From NCBI GenBank assembly GCA_002049455.2, contig KV918897.1:1-64000 (forward strand): a DNA stretch of 64,000 bases, in the 5' to 3' direction. The notes beneath the pieces were generated by a model. It did no database searches. It saw only the letters and a list, made by a program, of their open reading frames with translations, and was not told the origin of the DNA. The stretch is from Porphyra umbilicalis (Eukaryota; Rhodophyta; Bangiophyceae; Bangiales; Bangiaceae). Shown one piece after another: positions 33,044 to 42,608 of this stretch. Numbering within the stretch: the first letter of the stretch is position 1; each line of letters starts with the position of its first letter. The position numbers were made by a program, and so were the translations under genes.

Positions 33044-33811
33044 TGTGGGGGAAACCCCCTCTCCCCTGATGACGCGATCCCCCCGGTATGAGCCGGGGGA
33101 GGGGTCGCGAGCACCCACGCAATGCCCCTAGAGGGAGCGGGGTGCGGCGCCCCTTCGGGGCGCCTGCCAGGTGGCTCTCAGGGCCACCCCCGGGTCTGAC
33201 ATCCCCCTTGCCCGAAGGCAGGGGGGGACAGGGCCTGACGCGAACGAGGGGCCACGCGACCCCTCGATCCGGGCCCCCTAGAGGGGCCTGGAAGCTTGTG
33301 GAAGCTCCTCTGGCTGGGGAGAAGCCCGGGACCGAGATTAGATCTCGGCCACTATCGATATCCCACGAGGACTTCGATCGGAGAGTTGAAAATCTGGGGA
33401 TAAGTCCCTAGTGATGTATTGGGCAATTTCAGTCCAAGCTGGCTTAAATCCTGGGACCATATCTCTCTTCCAGTGGAAGGGGGTCCCTTGATCCGTGGCA
33501 GGGGCCACCAGGACCCCTCATCAGGGACCGTGGCCCGTCGGGCCCCGGCCCCCCTACGACCGTCTTTTCCTGGGTCGGGATTGTGCACGTCCTGCGTCTT
33601 GTTTCTGAGGGTATATGAGTGTATGCTTTGGGGTCATCGTGCGTACTCGAATAAATCAGCAATGCGTTTGCGTTAGTTCCGGCGTTCTGGTGCGCTCCGC
33701 GCCCTGTGATCCAGGCGTTTGTGTTCTTTCTCCTTTGTGTCGCTCCGCATCCTGTGCTGGGTTTTCTGACGGGGCCTTGCCCCGTCGGCTTTGTGGGCAG
33801 AAACCACTACA
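33044..33811 (+). repeat. 5' LTR
   Basis: Starts TG and ends CA. Carries AATAAA at 33,650-33,655 and several perfect hairpins, for example GGCGCCCC-ttc-GGGGCGCC at 33,156-33,174. Small frames inside it are duplicated in the 3' LTR and are not genes. Confidence 0.97.
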
Positions 33812-33813
33812 TT

Positions 33814-33831
33814 TGGTGGATCAGCGGGGGA
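33814..33831 (+). promoter_or_regulatory. primer-binding site
   Basis: Two bases after the LTR the sequence TGGTGGATCAGCGGGG begins with TGG, complementary to a tRNA 3' CCA. It does not match the initiator-Met type (TGGTATCAGAGC) or the tRNA-Leu in this window, so the primer tRNA is unknown. Confidence 0.6.
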
Positions 33832-33986
33832 CAGGGTCTGGCCCTTCTTGATCAGTCGGGTCTACCCTGTGTCAGTTCTCACGGTGGTCGTTCTGCTGTG
33901 CTTTGTCTTGCCCTTGGGTGTGACTGTTCTGTTGAGATCGTCTTTGAGGATTGATTGTTACCGCAGGAGGACGGAGTCTTCCCGCC

Positions 33987-36008
33987 ATGGACACCACTGG
34001 GGTGGCGGAGACCGGCGCCCCGGGCGCCGGCAACCCGTCACGGGGCGACCGTGACGGAGCCAGCGAGGGCTCGGGGTCTCAGGACCCCGGAGGGATCCCT
34101 CCTCGGCGGGAGCGTCAAGCCGGCACCGCCATGCCGGAGCGTGGCGCGCCGGGAGACGGGGGTGGAGACGGAAGGGTATTCCCGTCTCTCCCCCCCCAAG
34201 GAGCGGGGGATGTAGGCGGAAGGGTATTCCCGTCTCTTCCCCCCCAAGGTGCGGGGGGCGTAGGTGGAAGGGAATTCCCACCTCCTTTCCCCCAAGGTGT
34301 GGAGGGTGGAGCCGGAGGGGAATTCCCGCCTCCATCTCCTCTACCCCCGGGTAGGCGGGACCAAGCGGTCCCCCGTTTACCCTGGGGCCCATATGACGGG
34401 CTGGCGAGAGCCGCCGGCCCACCCCGAACACCTCCTCGTGGAGGTGGTGACCGGGCCCCAACGGGGGCCCAAGACGCGGCTGCCATATCGGCAGCCCTAC
34501 GGGATTCATTGGACGCTTTGATTAGCCCGTTACACGATCGACTGTCTCTCATCGAGACAGCCCTCGGGACCACTAGACGGTCCCGACGCCGACGTCGGCG
34601 CATGAGTTCCTCCTCCTCGGATGGGGAATACTCCGGGGGAGACGGGGGTCGCCCTGTGCCCCGTCGATCGGTCACCCGTGCCCTAGGGCACGAGCTGGGA
34701 GGGGAATCCCACCGTCGGATTCCCCCTAAGATCGTCCCCGCGGACGACCGCTATGCTGCAGTCTTAGACTGCGCAACTTATGCTTTGGCGAATACCGACA
34801 CCCGGTACGACCGGACCATGGCGCACGGCCTAGGCCGTCTGCGTAAGGATGTATCGGCCACTTTTGGCCGTGATGCAGAGTGGGATGGGACGCCCGCCTT
34901 AGGCGTCTTCGAATTTCTCAGCCGCTTCGTAAAAGCGGGTGACGACAATGACGTCTCGGAGGGCCGAGCCCTATATCTCCTTCCCGAGTTCACTAAGGGT
35001 GATCTCAAACGGGAATTGTATACGATCATGCCGTCCCTCCAAGGAGGACGGAGTGGAGAGGTCAGCTCCTACTTGGAACTGATCAACTGGCTCCTCCGCA
35101 AATATGCGGATGAGCAGTCGCTAAGCGACCAAGATGCCATGTTCCATGGGGCCGCCCAAGGGGCGGAGGAAACAGAGAATGAATTCTACGTACGCCTACG
35201 GGGGTTACGTCGCCTGTGTGGATACATTCACACGGAAGGACAGATGAAAAGTCGCTATATGCAGGGGCTGGGTTGGGAGATTCGCGCCGATGTGCGCGAA
35301 CATAACACCCCCAACATGCCAATGGACCTGCTGGTGCAATATGCCCAGCGGAAGGGGGACGTCTGTCGTAGGCGCCTCCAGGAGCAGAAGGATGAAGAAG
35401 ACCGACGGGCCGAGGCCCGTCGGGTGCGTCGTGCTGCTCGACCAGCACCGCGGAAATACGTAACCGCGGCCGTAACAGCCCCACCTCCGGTGGGGCAAGT
35501 TCCTCCGGGTCCCTCCCGATGGGGCCCACCTAAGGTGGGGGAGGTGTACCCCCCCCGGAGGGACCCCCCGAAGGCTGGGGAAGCTGGTCCATCCCGATGG
35601 GGCCCCCCTAAGATAAAGGAGGCCCCTCAAGGACAGGCCCAAGGGGCTTCCGCTAAGGTGGGGGAAGGGCCTCGAGGGCCTTCCCCACGGACTAACCCCA
35701 AGGGGGGAGAAGCGGGTCGCCCCGGGCGACCCCGGACGAATAACTGTCTCGCATGTAACATGCGGGGGCATTTCTTTAGAGAGTGTCCCCGCCTTGATGC
35801 GGGGACAAAGGCTCTGTTGACCAAAGCCTTTCTGGAACGGTGCGAAGAGCGCCGCAAAGCGGACGAGGAAGTCCGTAAGGGACAACCGGTCGCGGCGGTG
35901 AGGGAACATTATGGTCCCCCGTGGTCGTCCTCGGACGACTCACCCTCCCCCGAGAGGGATGCGGCCGAGCAGGACGAGGAGGACAACTCCCCCTCGGGAA
36001 ACGAGTAG
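33987..36008 (+). CDS. gag: Gag polyprotein with CCHC zinc knuckle
   Basis: ATG at 33,987 in CCGCCATGG context; 673 residues. The N-terminal third is Gly/Pro/Arg-rich with an imperfect repeat (GRVFPSLPPQGAG twice, then variants). The middle (about 250-480) is the capsid-like helical region (FEFLSRFVKAGDDNDVSEGRAL, RYMQGLGWEIRADV). The C-terminal part has a second Pro/Gly-rich repeat (WGPPKVGE, WGPPKIKE) and a single zinc knuckle C587-x2-C590-x4-H595-x4-C600 that should bind element RNA. The last codons are Ser-Gly-Asn-Glu-stop and contain the slippery site used to enter pol. Confidence 0.93.
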   Translation: MDTTGVAETGAPGAGNPSRGDRDGASEGSGSQDPGGIPPRRERQAGTAMPERGAPGDGGGDGRVFPSLPPQGAGDVGGRVFPSLPPQGAGGVGGREFPPPFPQGVEGGAGGEFPPPSPLPPGRRDQAVPRLPWGPYDGLARAAGPPRTPPRGGGDRAPTGAQDAAAISAALRDSLDALISPLHDRLSLIETALGTTRRSRRRRRRMSSSSSDGEYSGGDGGRPVPRRSVTRALGHELGGESHRRIPPKIVPADDRYAAVLDCATYALANTDTRYDRTMAHGLGRLRKDVSATFGRDAEWDGTPALGVFEFLSRFVKAGDDNDVSEGRALYLLPEFTKGDLKRELYTIMPSLQGGRSGEVSSYLELINWLLRKYADEQSLSDQDAMFHGAAQGAEETENEFYVRLRGLRRLCGYIHTEGQMKSRYMQGLGWEIRADVREHNTPNMPMDLLVQYAQRKGDVCRRRLQEQKDEEDRRAEARRVRRAARPAPRKYVTAAVTAPPPVGQVPPGPSRWGPPKVGEVYPPRRDPPKAGEAGPSRWGPPKIKEAPQGQAQGASAKVGEGPRGPSPRTNPKGGEAGRPGRPRTNNCLACNMRGHFFRECPRLDAGTKALLTKAFLERCEERRKADEEVRKGQPVAAVREHYGPPWSSSDDSPSPERDAAEQDEEDNSPSGNE

Positions 36009-36030
36009 CGGGTGGGGTTATCCCACCCGC
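35996..36030 (+). promoter_or_regulatory. -1 ribosomal frameshift signal (slippery heptamer, spacer, hairpin)
   Basis: The heptamer G-GGA-AAC at 35,996-36,002 is in the gag frame, two codons before the gag TAG (36,006-36,008). A 5-nt spacer (GAGTA) is followed by a perfect 9-bp stem GCGGGTGGG/CCCACCCGC (36,008-36,016 with 36,022-36,030) and a 5-nt loop. Slipping by -1 gives GGG AAA CGA GTA, which enters the pol frame exactly. All three elements of a classical eukaryotic -1 signal are present; function is inferred. Confidence 0.88.
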
Positions 36031-39000
36031 CCGGGAGACGCAAGGGGTCGACCGGAGATGCAAGTCATCTCGTAGGGCCGGGAGAAACCGGCCTAGTCGA
36101 GTAGTGGGGGCCTCCCAAGGGAGACCCCCAAAGGGAACGCCTTGCGCGTTCATGCCCTCCTCTAGTTACCAACTAGCCGTCCGATTATTCCTGACGGCAG
36201 GATTCGATCTCACTACCCGGGCTATATTGGATACGGGTAGTGGCCCAACGCTAATAGACCGGCGGCTACTGCCGGTCGACACCCCGCTACAACCGCTGGG
36301 TGATCTCGCGAAGATGTTCCATGATGTCAATGGGGGCTGGCTCCCCATTGTTGGAGCTGTATGTCTTGGTGTGACCCTTGGGGGTCAGACCTCCTACATC
36401 TCCTTCGGAGTCGTGAACAATATGAGTGTCCCAGCTATTTTGGGCACCTCCTTTATTGACGTTGCAACAAAAAACATTGCAACCCAGGAGCAACATGTGG
36501 AACTCCTAGACGGCACCAAGGTGCCGATCAAACGGAGGGGAGCCCCTAGGGGACGCCCCGATCCCTCCATTTCGGCGGTCTGTGCTTGCCCCGAGGGGCT
36601 AACGGCTCAACTGAAGCCGGCCCGGAAGACCTGGGTTCAACCCGGGACGATAGCCCATGTTCCCGGAAGAAGTACATACACGGGGCATGGCCTCGTGAGA
36701 GGGCGACCGCCTTTGTACCACAAGCATGGTCTACAGGTCGCCCAAGGCCCTGCCATAATGATGGCAGACGAGCCCATAACCATCCAGGTGATGCACCTGG
36801 GTGTTACGCCGTTGCGGCTAACCACCGATATGACCATCGGGTACATCGACGCCCACGAGGGGCCGACGTACGAGGTCTCGGAAAGCGAGCTCAAGGAGCT
36901 CGCTACACCCCCCAAGGGGGTAGAGGGTGCACCTCTACCGAAGGTGGATGTTTCTTCGGTGCCGGCGGAGTGGTCGGGGCCCGTAAAGGCCCTCCTCCAA
37001 AAGCATTCCTCCCTTTGGGAGGGAAAGCTCGGCTTAATTCGAGGGGTGGAACACCGAATTCGACTGAAGCCTGGGGCTGTCCCCGTGAGACAACACCCGT
37101 ACAAGGCCGGGCCGATGGCCCGGGAGAGAGAAAAGGGTGAAGTCGAGCGTATGCGCTCGATGGACGTCACTGAGCCCGCCAGTGGGGAATGGGCTAGCCC
37201 CGTAGTGATGGTACCGAAGCCTGATGGTTCGGTACGCTTCTGTATCGATTACAGAAAGCTCAACTTGATGACTATCAAGGATGCGTATCCCATCCCACGG
37301 ATGGATGAATGCATCGACTCCCTAGGGGACGCCAGGGTGTTCTCCACCCTGGATTGTAATGCGGGTTACTGGCAAATACCAGTAGCCGAGGAGGACAAGC
37401 ATCTCACGGCTTTCACGTGCCACTCGGGCGCGTGGCAGTGCGTGCGCCTTCCCTTTGGGTTGTGCAACGCCCCTGCGACTTTCCAACGCGCTATGGATAT
37501 GATCCTAGCCGGCGTGAAGTGGCAGATATGTTTGGTGTATCTGGATGATGTGATTGTTTTCTCGGGTTCCCCCGAGGAACACTTACAGCACCTTGATGAG
37601 GTGCTGACCCTGCTCGGGAAGGCAGGGGTCACCTTGAAGGCGTCTAAGTGCCACTTCTTCCAGGAGGAAGTGGAATACCTTGGTCATGTGATCCGACCAG
37701 GACGGGTACATGTCCTGGAGAAAAACCTCCGGGCGCTTCGGGGTCTCCGTTATCCGGAAACCCAAACCCAGATGAAGAGCTTTCTGGGTATGTGCGGCGT
37801 ATATCGCCGCTTCGTAGCAGGCTTCGCTAAGATAGCGAAGCCACTAACGGCGCTTACAAGCACCAAGCTTCCTAAGAAGCTTCCTCCACCCTCAGGGAAG
37901 GAGACGGACGCCTTTGAGATGCTCCGAGGACGTCTATTAGACGCCCCTATCCTAGCCCTGCCCAAGAGACACGGGCATTATATCGTCGATGTCGACGCCA
38001 GCTATGAACAGCTGGGTTGTTGCCTACAGCAACAACAGTCCGACGGGGAATACCACCCCATCGGCTACTATAGCCGTGCTCTTCTCCCTGCGGAGAAGAA
38101 CTACTTCGCCACGGAGATCGAGGCGCTAGGCGTCGTCTGGGCTGTGACCTATTTACGGTCCTACCTAGAAGGTGCGGAATTTGTGGTGCGGTGCGATCAC
38201 CGCGCCCTGTTATCGGTTCTCACTAGTATGAGTCCGAATGCTCGGATTAACCGATGGCGACTCCGACTATCGGAGTACAATTATGAAATACGGCATAAGC
38301 CGGGAAAGGATCACAAGGTGGCAGACGCGCTATCGCGTCTCCCTACAGAGGGTTTGGACACCTCGCCCCTGGACGAGGATATCCCCGTCCTAGCTGTCGA
38401 GACCCGGGCCAGTGACGTCTTACAAGAAGCGTCACCGGAGGAGGCCCCTATGGGGGCCCTGACGGCCCGAGAGATTATCCTGGGCCAGGCTGAGGACACC
38501 TTTTGCCAGGCCAGGCTTAAAGAGCTCGATGATCTTTCGCCCCCCGACCCCACGTGGAGTCGTCAGGCGTTCTTCTTCCGAGAAAAGAACGGGCTACTCT
38601 GCCGTCGCTCGGTGTACGGACGGGAAACCCAAGTGGTTATCCCCGAGGCGCTAAAGAAGCGCCTCCTAACTCACCAACACCAGTCGGTGTTAGCCGGGCA
38701 TCCCGGCTCGAGGAAGATGTATAACACCCTCCGTAGGTATGTGTACTGGCCTACAATGGTCGTTGACGTGTACAAGCACGTGGAGCAATGCCCCGCGTGC
38801 GCCAAGAACCGTCTCTCAGAGAGAAAACATACGACGGTGATGAAGTTGTTCGCCGCCGACGAGCCCTTCTCGGGGCTCGCCATGGACCTGTTGGGCCCAC
38901 TGCCCACCTCTAGAGGGGGGCACAAGCACGTCCTGGTCATCTGTGACCGGTTCACGAACTTGACAAGAGCGATCCCCCTGAGGGAAGCCACGGCCCTGAC

Positions 39001-40066
39001 CGTGGCATCAGCCTTTATAGATACATGGGTTGCCGCCTACGGCATCCCCGACACTGTCCTTACGGACAACGGACCGCAGTTTGCCTCGGTATATTACCAG
39101 GGCATCCTGGGTTTGCTCGGTATAGCCTCGAACTATACCTCGCCTTATCACCCGCAGACGAACGGGCAGGTGGAGCGGTATAACCGCACCCTCGCTCGAC
39201 AGCTCCGCTGCTATGTGGCAGAGCACCAAGCCGAATGGGACAGCCATCTGTCCCTCTTGACAACTGCGTACAATACGCAGGTCCATTCTAGCACTGGGGA
39301 AATCCCCTTTGCTTTCGTGAGCCCGAGGCGGCTCCAACTGATTGGGATTGAGAGGATGCCTCGGCTAAGACAGGCCGAGGAACGACCCGTCGACGCCAGC
39401 TCGGCGGCGGAACAATATGTTGAGGACCTGAAGGCCCTCATTCCCAAGGTCCGGGAGCACCTGGGGAAAGCCCAGGCAGCGTACAAGCGCGCCTTCGATG
39501 CGCGCGCTCGAGAGAAGAATAACCAGCTAAAGGCTGGGGACTGGGTCTATCTGGATGCCCACTCCCGCTCGCCAAAGAAGCTTGGGTTTAAGACCCAGGG
39601 GCCTTATATGGTACTACAGACCGATGGGTATCGATTCCTGGTAGAGAGCCCCAGGGGCATCAGGACGGTGAGCAGTGACCATGTCACTGGAGCTCCCACG
39701 CCCCCGGCGAGGGATGCTAAGTGGACCCGTGCCCTGAAGGCACAGGCCCTCTTTAAGGAGGGGACCCACCTTAAGGATGGTCCCGAATACGTGTTTGAAA
39801 AATTTATCAAACATGGGTGGAATGATGACGGGCAATTGAAGCTCTTAGTCAAATGGTTTGGGTTTCCCGAAGGGGAAGCCACGTGGCAATTTGCCTCTTC
39901 TCTTCCGAGAGAAGCCCTCCGGAAATACTGTCTCCGGAAGAAAATTAAGCTCCCCGCCTTGACGCGGGAAGGGGTATACTTCTCTGACCAAGTCAAGAAA
40001 AGGGTACAAGACCTACGAGTCGCTCGGGCGGCCGTAGAGACAAAGGTCACAAAGAAGAGGGGCTAA
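35996..40066 (+). CDS. pol: Pol polyprotein (PR-RT-RNaseH-IN-chromodomain), in the -1 frame
   Basis: The open pol frame starts upstream of the gag stop and overlaps gag by 88 nt; expression is expected by -1 frameshifting at 35,996. Counting from 35,921: aspartic protease ILDTGSGPTLI (D104); reverse transcriptase with VPKPDGSVRFCIDYRKLN, FSTLDCNAGYWQIP, LPFGLCNAPATFQR and YLDD (540-543); RNase H with VDASYEQLGCCLQQ and the YFATEIEALGVVWA block; integrase zinc region (AGHPGSRKMY ... CPAC) and catalytic D989, D1049, E1085 (35 residues between the last two); then a chromodomain-like module at about 1290-1335 (LLVKWFGFPEGEATW) that may steer integration to particular chromatin. No stops or frameshifts were seen. 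Confidence 0.96.
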   Translation, partial: GKRVAGGVIPPARETQGVDRRCKSSRRAGRNRPSRVVGASQGRPPKGTPCAFMPSSSYQLAVRLFLTAGFDLTTRAILDTGSGPTLIDRRLLPVDTPLQPLGDLAKMFHDVNGGWLPIVGAVCLGVTLGGQTSYISFGVVNNMSVPAILGTSFIDVATKNIATQEQHVELLDGTKVPIKRRGAPRGRPDPSISAVCACPEGLTAQLKPARKTWVQPGTIAHVPGRSTYTGHGLVRGRPPLYHKHGLQVAQGPAIMMADEPITIQVMHLGVTPLRLTTDMTIGYIDAHEGPTYEVSESELKELATPPKGVEGAPLPKVDVSSVPAEWSGPVKALLQKHSSLWEGKLGLIRGVEHRIRLKPGAVPVRQHPYKAGPMAREREKGEVERMRSMDVTEPASGEWASPVVMVPKPDGSVRFCIDYRKLNLMTIKDAYPIPRMDECIDSLGDARVFSTLDCNAGYWQIPVAEEDKHLTAFTCHSGAWQCVRLPFGLCNAPATFQRAMDMILAGVKWQICLVYLDDVIVFSGSPEEHLQHLDEVLTLLGKAGVTLKASKCHFFQEEVEYLGHVIRPGRVHVLEKNLRALRGLRYPETQTQMKSFLGMCGVYRRFVAGFAKIAKPLTALTSTKLPKKLPPPSGKETDAFEMLRGRLLDAPILALPKRHGHYIVDVDASYEQLGCCLQQQQSDGEYHPIGYYSRALLPAEKNYFATEIEALGVVWAVTYLRSYLEGAEFVVRCDHRALLSVLTSMSPNARINRWRLRLSEYNYEIRHKPGKDHKVADALSRLPTEGLDTSPLDEDIPVLAVETRASDVLQEASPEEAPMGALTAREIILGQAEDTFCQARLKELDDLSPPDPTWSRQAFFFREKNGLLCRRSVYGRETQVVIPEALKKRLLTHQHQSVLAGHPGSRKMYNTLRRYVYWPTMVVDVYKHVEQCPACAKNRLSERKHTTVMKLFAADEPFSGLAMDLLGPLPTSRGGHKHVLVICDRFTNLTRAIPLREATALTVASAFIDTWVAAYGIPDTVLTDNGPQFASVYYQGILGLLGIASNYTSPYHPQTNGQVERYNRTLARQLRCYVAEHQAEWDSHLSLLTTAYNTQVHSSTGEIPFAFVSPRRLQLIGIERMPRLRQAEERPVDASSAAEQYVEDLKALIPKVREHLGKAQAAYKRAFDARAREKNNQLKAGDWVYLDAHSRSPKKLGFKTQGPYMVLQTDGYRFLVESPRGIRTVSSDHVTGAPTPPARDAKWTRALKAQALFKEGTHLKDGPEYVFEKFIKHGWNDDGQLKLLVKWFGFPEGEATWQFASSLPREALRKYCLRKKIKLPALTREGVYFSDQVKKRVQDLRVARAAVETKVTKKRG

Positions 40067-40196
40067 GCCCCTTTATTCCCTACGGGGCCCTCTCGCACTC
40101 TCCCCCACAGTGCGGCACCTCCCTTTACAAAGGGCGGTGAAGGGTAACACAACCAAAGACCGAGGGACAGGGGTGCCAAGCACCCCTGGTGACAAG

Positions 40197-42236
40197 TCAC
40201 CAACCCCCGGAGCGAGAACCAAAGTCAGGGTTATAACCCTGACCGGGATCATCATCGCGCGAGTAATACCCCGGCCCCGAGAAGGTCGGGGGTGTCGCCG
40301 AGGGACCAGTCGCCGTCCCATAAGGGACAGGAATAGCGACACCAGAGCCCGCCCCATAAGGGGATGGGGTAGCCGATCCCGAGCCCGCCCCATAATGGGA
40401 CGGGGTAGCCGATCCCGAGCCCGCCCCATAAGGGGGCGGGGCTACCGAACCCAAGGTCGCCCCGTAAGGGGACGGAACAGAAGAGCCAGGCCCCACCCCG
40501 TAGTGGGGTGGGGAAGGGGACGGCGGACGCTGTAGCGCCGCCGACGAAATACCACCCCCGGCCGGAGCCGGGGGTGACGCCATGTTGCGAATGGCCCATC
40601 CCGCCAAGACGGTATTGGTCTCGGCCACGGCCGCGCCATACTCCTCCGCCAAGAGGCGGCGGATTGAGTCGACTGTACTCAAGGAGTACAGCACATCCGC
40701 TTCTCGGTCACCCATAGGGCGTGACACGATAACGGCCATCTCGTTGCGAAGCCGCACCAAGGTGCGGCTTAAGGCCATCATCAAGGTATGATCCACCCCG
40801 TTGGTAAGGATCGGGGGAAGCTCCCCTAGGGAGCGGGCCAAGCCATCCCACACCGCGCGCCGCACAGGCCGCGGGGTCCCCAATTGGGCGGCCCCGTCCC
40901 ACGAGAACAAGGGAAGGGCCGCCAACGGCGGACCCGAACGTCCCCCAATAAGGGGGACCGACCCTCCTCCGGGGTAGGCACGGCGCGATCGGCCAAAGCG
41001 TACACCCCCACGGGGGGTGTAAGGACGAGAGACCGCCCCCCCAAGGGGCGAGGCCGGATACGGCACCCCCGCGAAGCTCGCGGGGGGCGACGCCGGCGGT
41101 GCCGCCGGGGGAGCCAAAAGGGCCGCCGGACCGTAACGGTTCGGCCCGGCTGTGGCCAAGTCCCGATCAAGGGGACGAAGACGCAGTTCGTGAGTGACAT
41201 CCCTCCCATAAGGGAGGGTGGAGTCACCAAGGCCCTCCATGAGGACCAAGACCCCGTCATCGTCAAGTACCTTGGCACACCGGAAGACCCCTCGGGGGCT
41301 CCCATCATGCAGGAGCCACGACTCCTTCCCATGCTCCTCCACAAGGCGGAGGAGCTCTAACCCGGCCTCCAAGAGGGGCCGAGCGGACGGATCGGCCGAG
41401 CACAGTCGCTCTGCCGTGAGCTCAACAAAAGCCGTCCGCAGGACCAGGGGGAGACGCCACAGATGGCCATGATGGCGGATGCTGCCGACGAAGACGTCGG
41501 CCACCTCGGCGGCCCAAAGGGTCGCCAACATAATATGGTAGGGTCCCCCGAGGACCTCTCCCATCAGCTTGCTGCCACGCAGCGCCACCATCTGTGGCAT
41601 CCGCGCGGCCATACCGCGCGGCACCTCGACCGACGCCCACCAAAGGGGGGCGATCGGATACAGGGCCTTGCGCCGAGATACCGGAACTTCTCGGACCTCC
41701 CGCTGCTCATGGAGCACCAGGACGCCCAGGGTAGTCCGAATCGTCCACTCCCCCAGGGCGCCGGGTACAAAGTACCCGCGGTCCTCCTCCCCCAACTTGG
41801 GGGGGGTGCCAGGGTAGTAGTCCCACGAGAAGTAGGCCTTATCGCCTACCTCCGGGGGGAGGTCACGCTCCGCCAAATGGCGAAGCACCTGACACACCCG
41901 CCAGTCCTCCTGGCGGCGGAGAAAGGGGAAGTCAGTTGCCGTCCCCTCGGGAACGGCGTACAACGGGCCATAGTTGGCCCGGATGGTCGTCCATAGACGG
42001 ACCATGCGGCGGCCCTCAAGGACCGCATACCGTTGCTCCACCAGGGACCCCCCGAGGTCCCAGGGGAACCGGCGAAAAGAGTCGTCGACGACGGCGGGAG
42101 TCGGCCAAGAAGCCGACAGGAGGGAGGCCAGGGTGCCGTCAATCTCCTCCTCCTCGCCGAGGACGTCACCAGGGGCACCGCCCCGACTGTCGACCGCCAT
42201 GGCGGCCGCACCGTGGGCCGCATCGGCCGACGCCAT
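40197..42236 (-). CDS. antisense accessory protein of the retrotransposon, unrecognised
   Basis: A 679-codon open frame opposite to gag-pol, between pol and the 3' LTR, with an ATG at 42,236 (earlier in-frame codons lack ATG). The central part reads like a folded protein rich in Trp, Tyr and hydrophobic residues (DWRVCQVLRHLAERDLPPEV, DKAYFSWDYYPGTPP, YHIMLATLWAAEVADVFVGS, LWRLPLVLRTAFVELTAERL). The C-terminal 100 residues are a degenerate Pro-Tyr-Gly repeat (SPYGAGSGSATP and variants). No domain is recognised. Antisense frames in this slot are known from some large plant Ty3/gypsy elements, where their role is unclear; homology to those is not claimed. A Gag-like or RNA-binding role is only a guess. 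Confidence 0.75.
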   Translation of the reverse strand: MASADAAHGAAAMAVDSRGGAPGDVLGEEEEIDGTLASLLSASWPTPAVVDDSFRRFPWDLGGSLVEQRYAVLEGRRMVRLWTTIRANYGPLYAVPEGTATDFPFLRRQEDWRVCQVLRHLAERDLPPEVGDKAYFSWDYYPGTPPKLGEEDRGYFVPGALGEWTIRTTLGVLVLHEQREVREVPVSRRKALYPIAPLWWASVEVPRGMAARMPQMVALRGSKLMGEVLGGPYHIMLATLWAAEVADVFVGSIRHHGHLWRLPLVLRTAFVELTAERLCSADPSARPLLEAGLELLRLVEEHGKESWLLHDGSPRGVFRCAKVLDDDGVLVLMEGLGDSTLPYGRDVTHELRLRPLDRDLATAGPNRYGPAALLAPPAAPPASPPASFAGVPYPASPLGGAVSRPYTPRGGVRFGRSRRAYPGGGSVPLIGGRSGPPLAALPLFSWDGAAQLGTPRPVRRAVWDGLARSLGELPPILTNGVDHTLMMALSRTLVRLRNEMAVIVSRPMGDREADVLYSLSTVDSIRRLLAEEYGAAVAETNTVLAGWAIRNMASPPAPAGGGISSAALQRPPSPSPPHYGVGPGSSVPSPYGATLGSVAPPPYGAGSGSATPSHYGAGSGSATPSPYGAGSGVAIPVPYGTATGPSATPPTFSGPGYYSRDDDPGQGYNPDFGSRSGGW

Positions 42237-42593
42237 CGGACCCCGCGAGACGGGGCCCCCAAGAAGTCCGAAGAGCCCCACCCGTGGGCGGGGCACGAGG
42301 TCGGCGAGGAGGGGGGAAGAACCCCGGACACGCGCTCTCGGCGCTGTCCCACCTCGTGACGACGAGGGTGCCCGCGGGACACCCGAGTAGCCCGGTCCCC
42401 CCAACGAGGGGGACCGTTTTGTATGCCCTGGGGGGGCTCACCGAGGCCCTCGTGGGGCCCGAGTCCGGGGGCGGCCCGCCAGGATGTCCCACCGAGGGGC
42501 CCTGGAGAGGCAAGGCCGGACGAACCGCCGGGGGCTCCCCCTGGCCAGTGTGTGGGCTGTTGGACACAGCCCCGGGTCTGCGAGACGCAGGCC

Positions 42594-42608
42594 CTAAGGT
42601 GGGGAATA
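42594..42608 (+). promoter_or_regulatory. polypurine tract region before the 3' LTR
   Basis: AAGGTGGGGAA is a purine-rich stretch interrupted by one T and ends five bases short of the 3' LTR. It is the only candidate plus-strand primer here and is weaker than usual. Confidence 0.45.

Noticed and set aside
33088-33851. Small frames within the LTR, duplicated at 42,653-43,600
   Set aside because: Both copies lie inside LTRs and have no coding signature.
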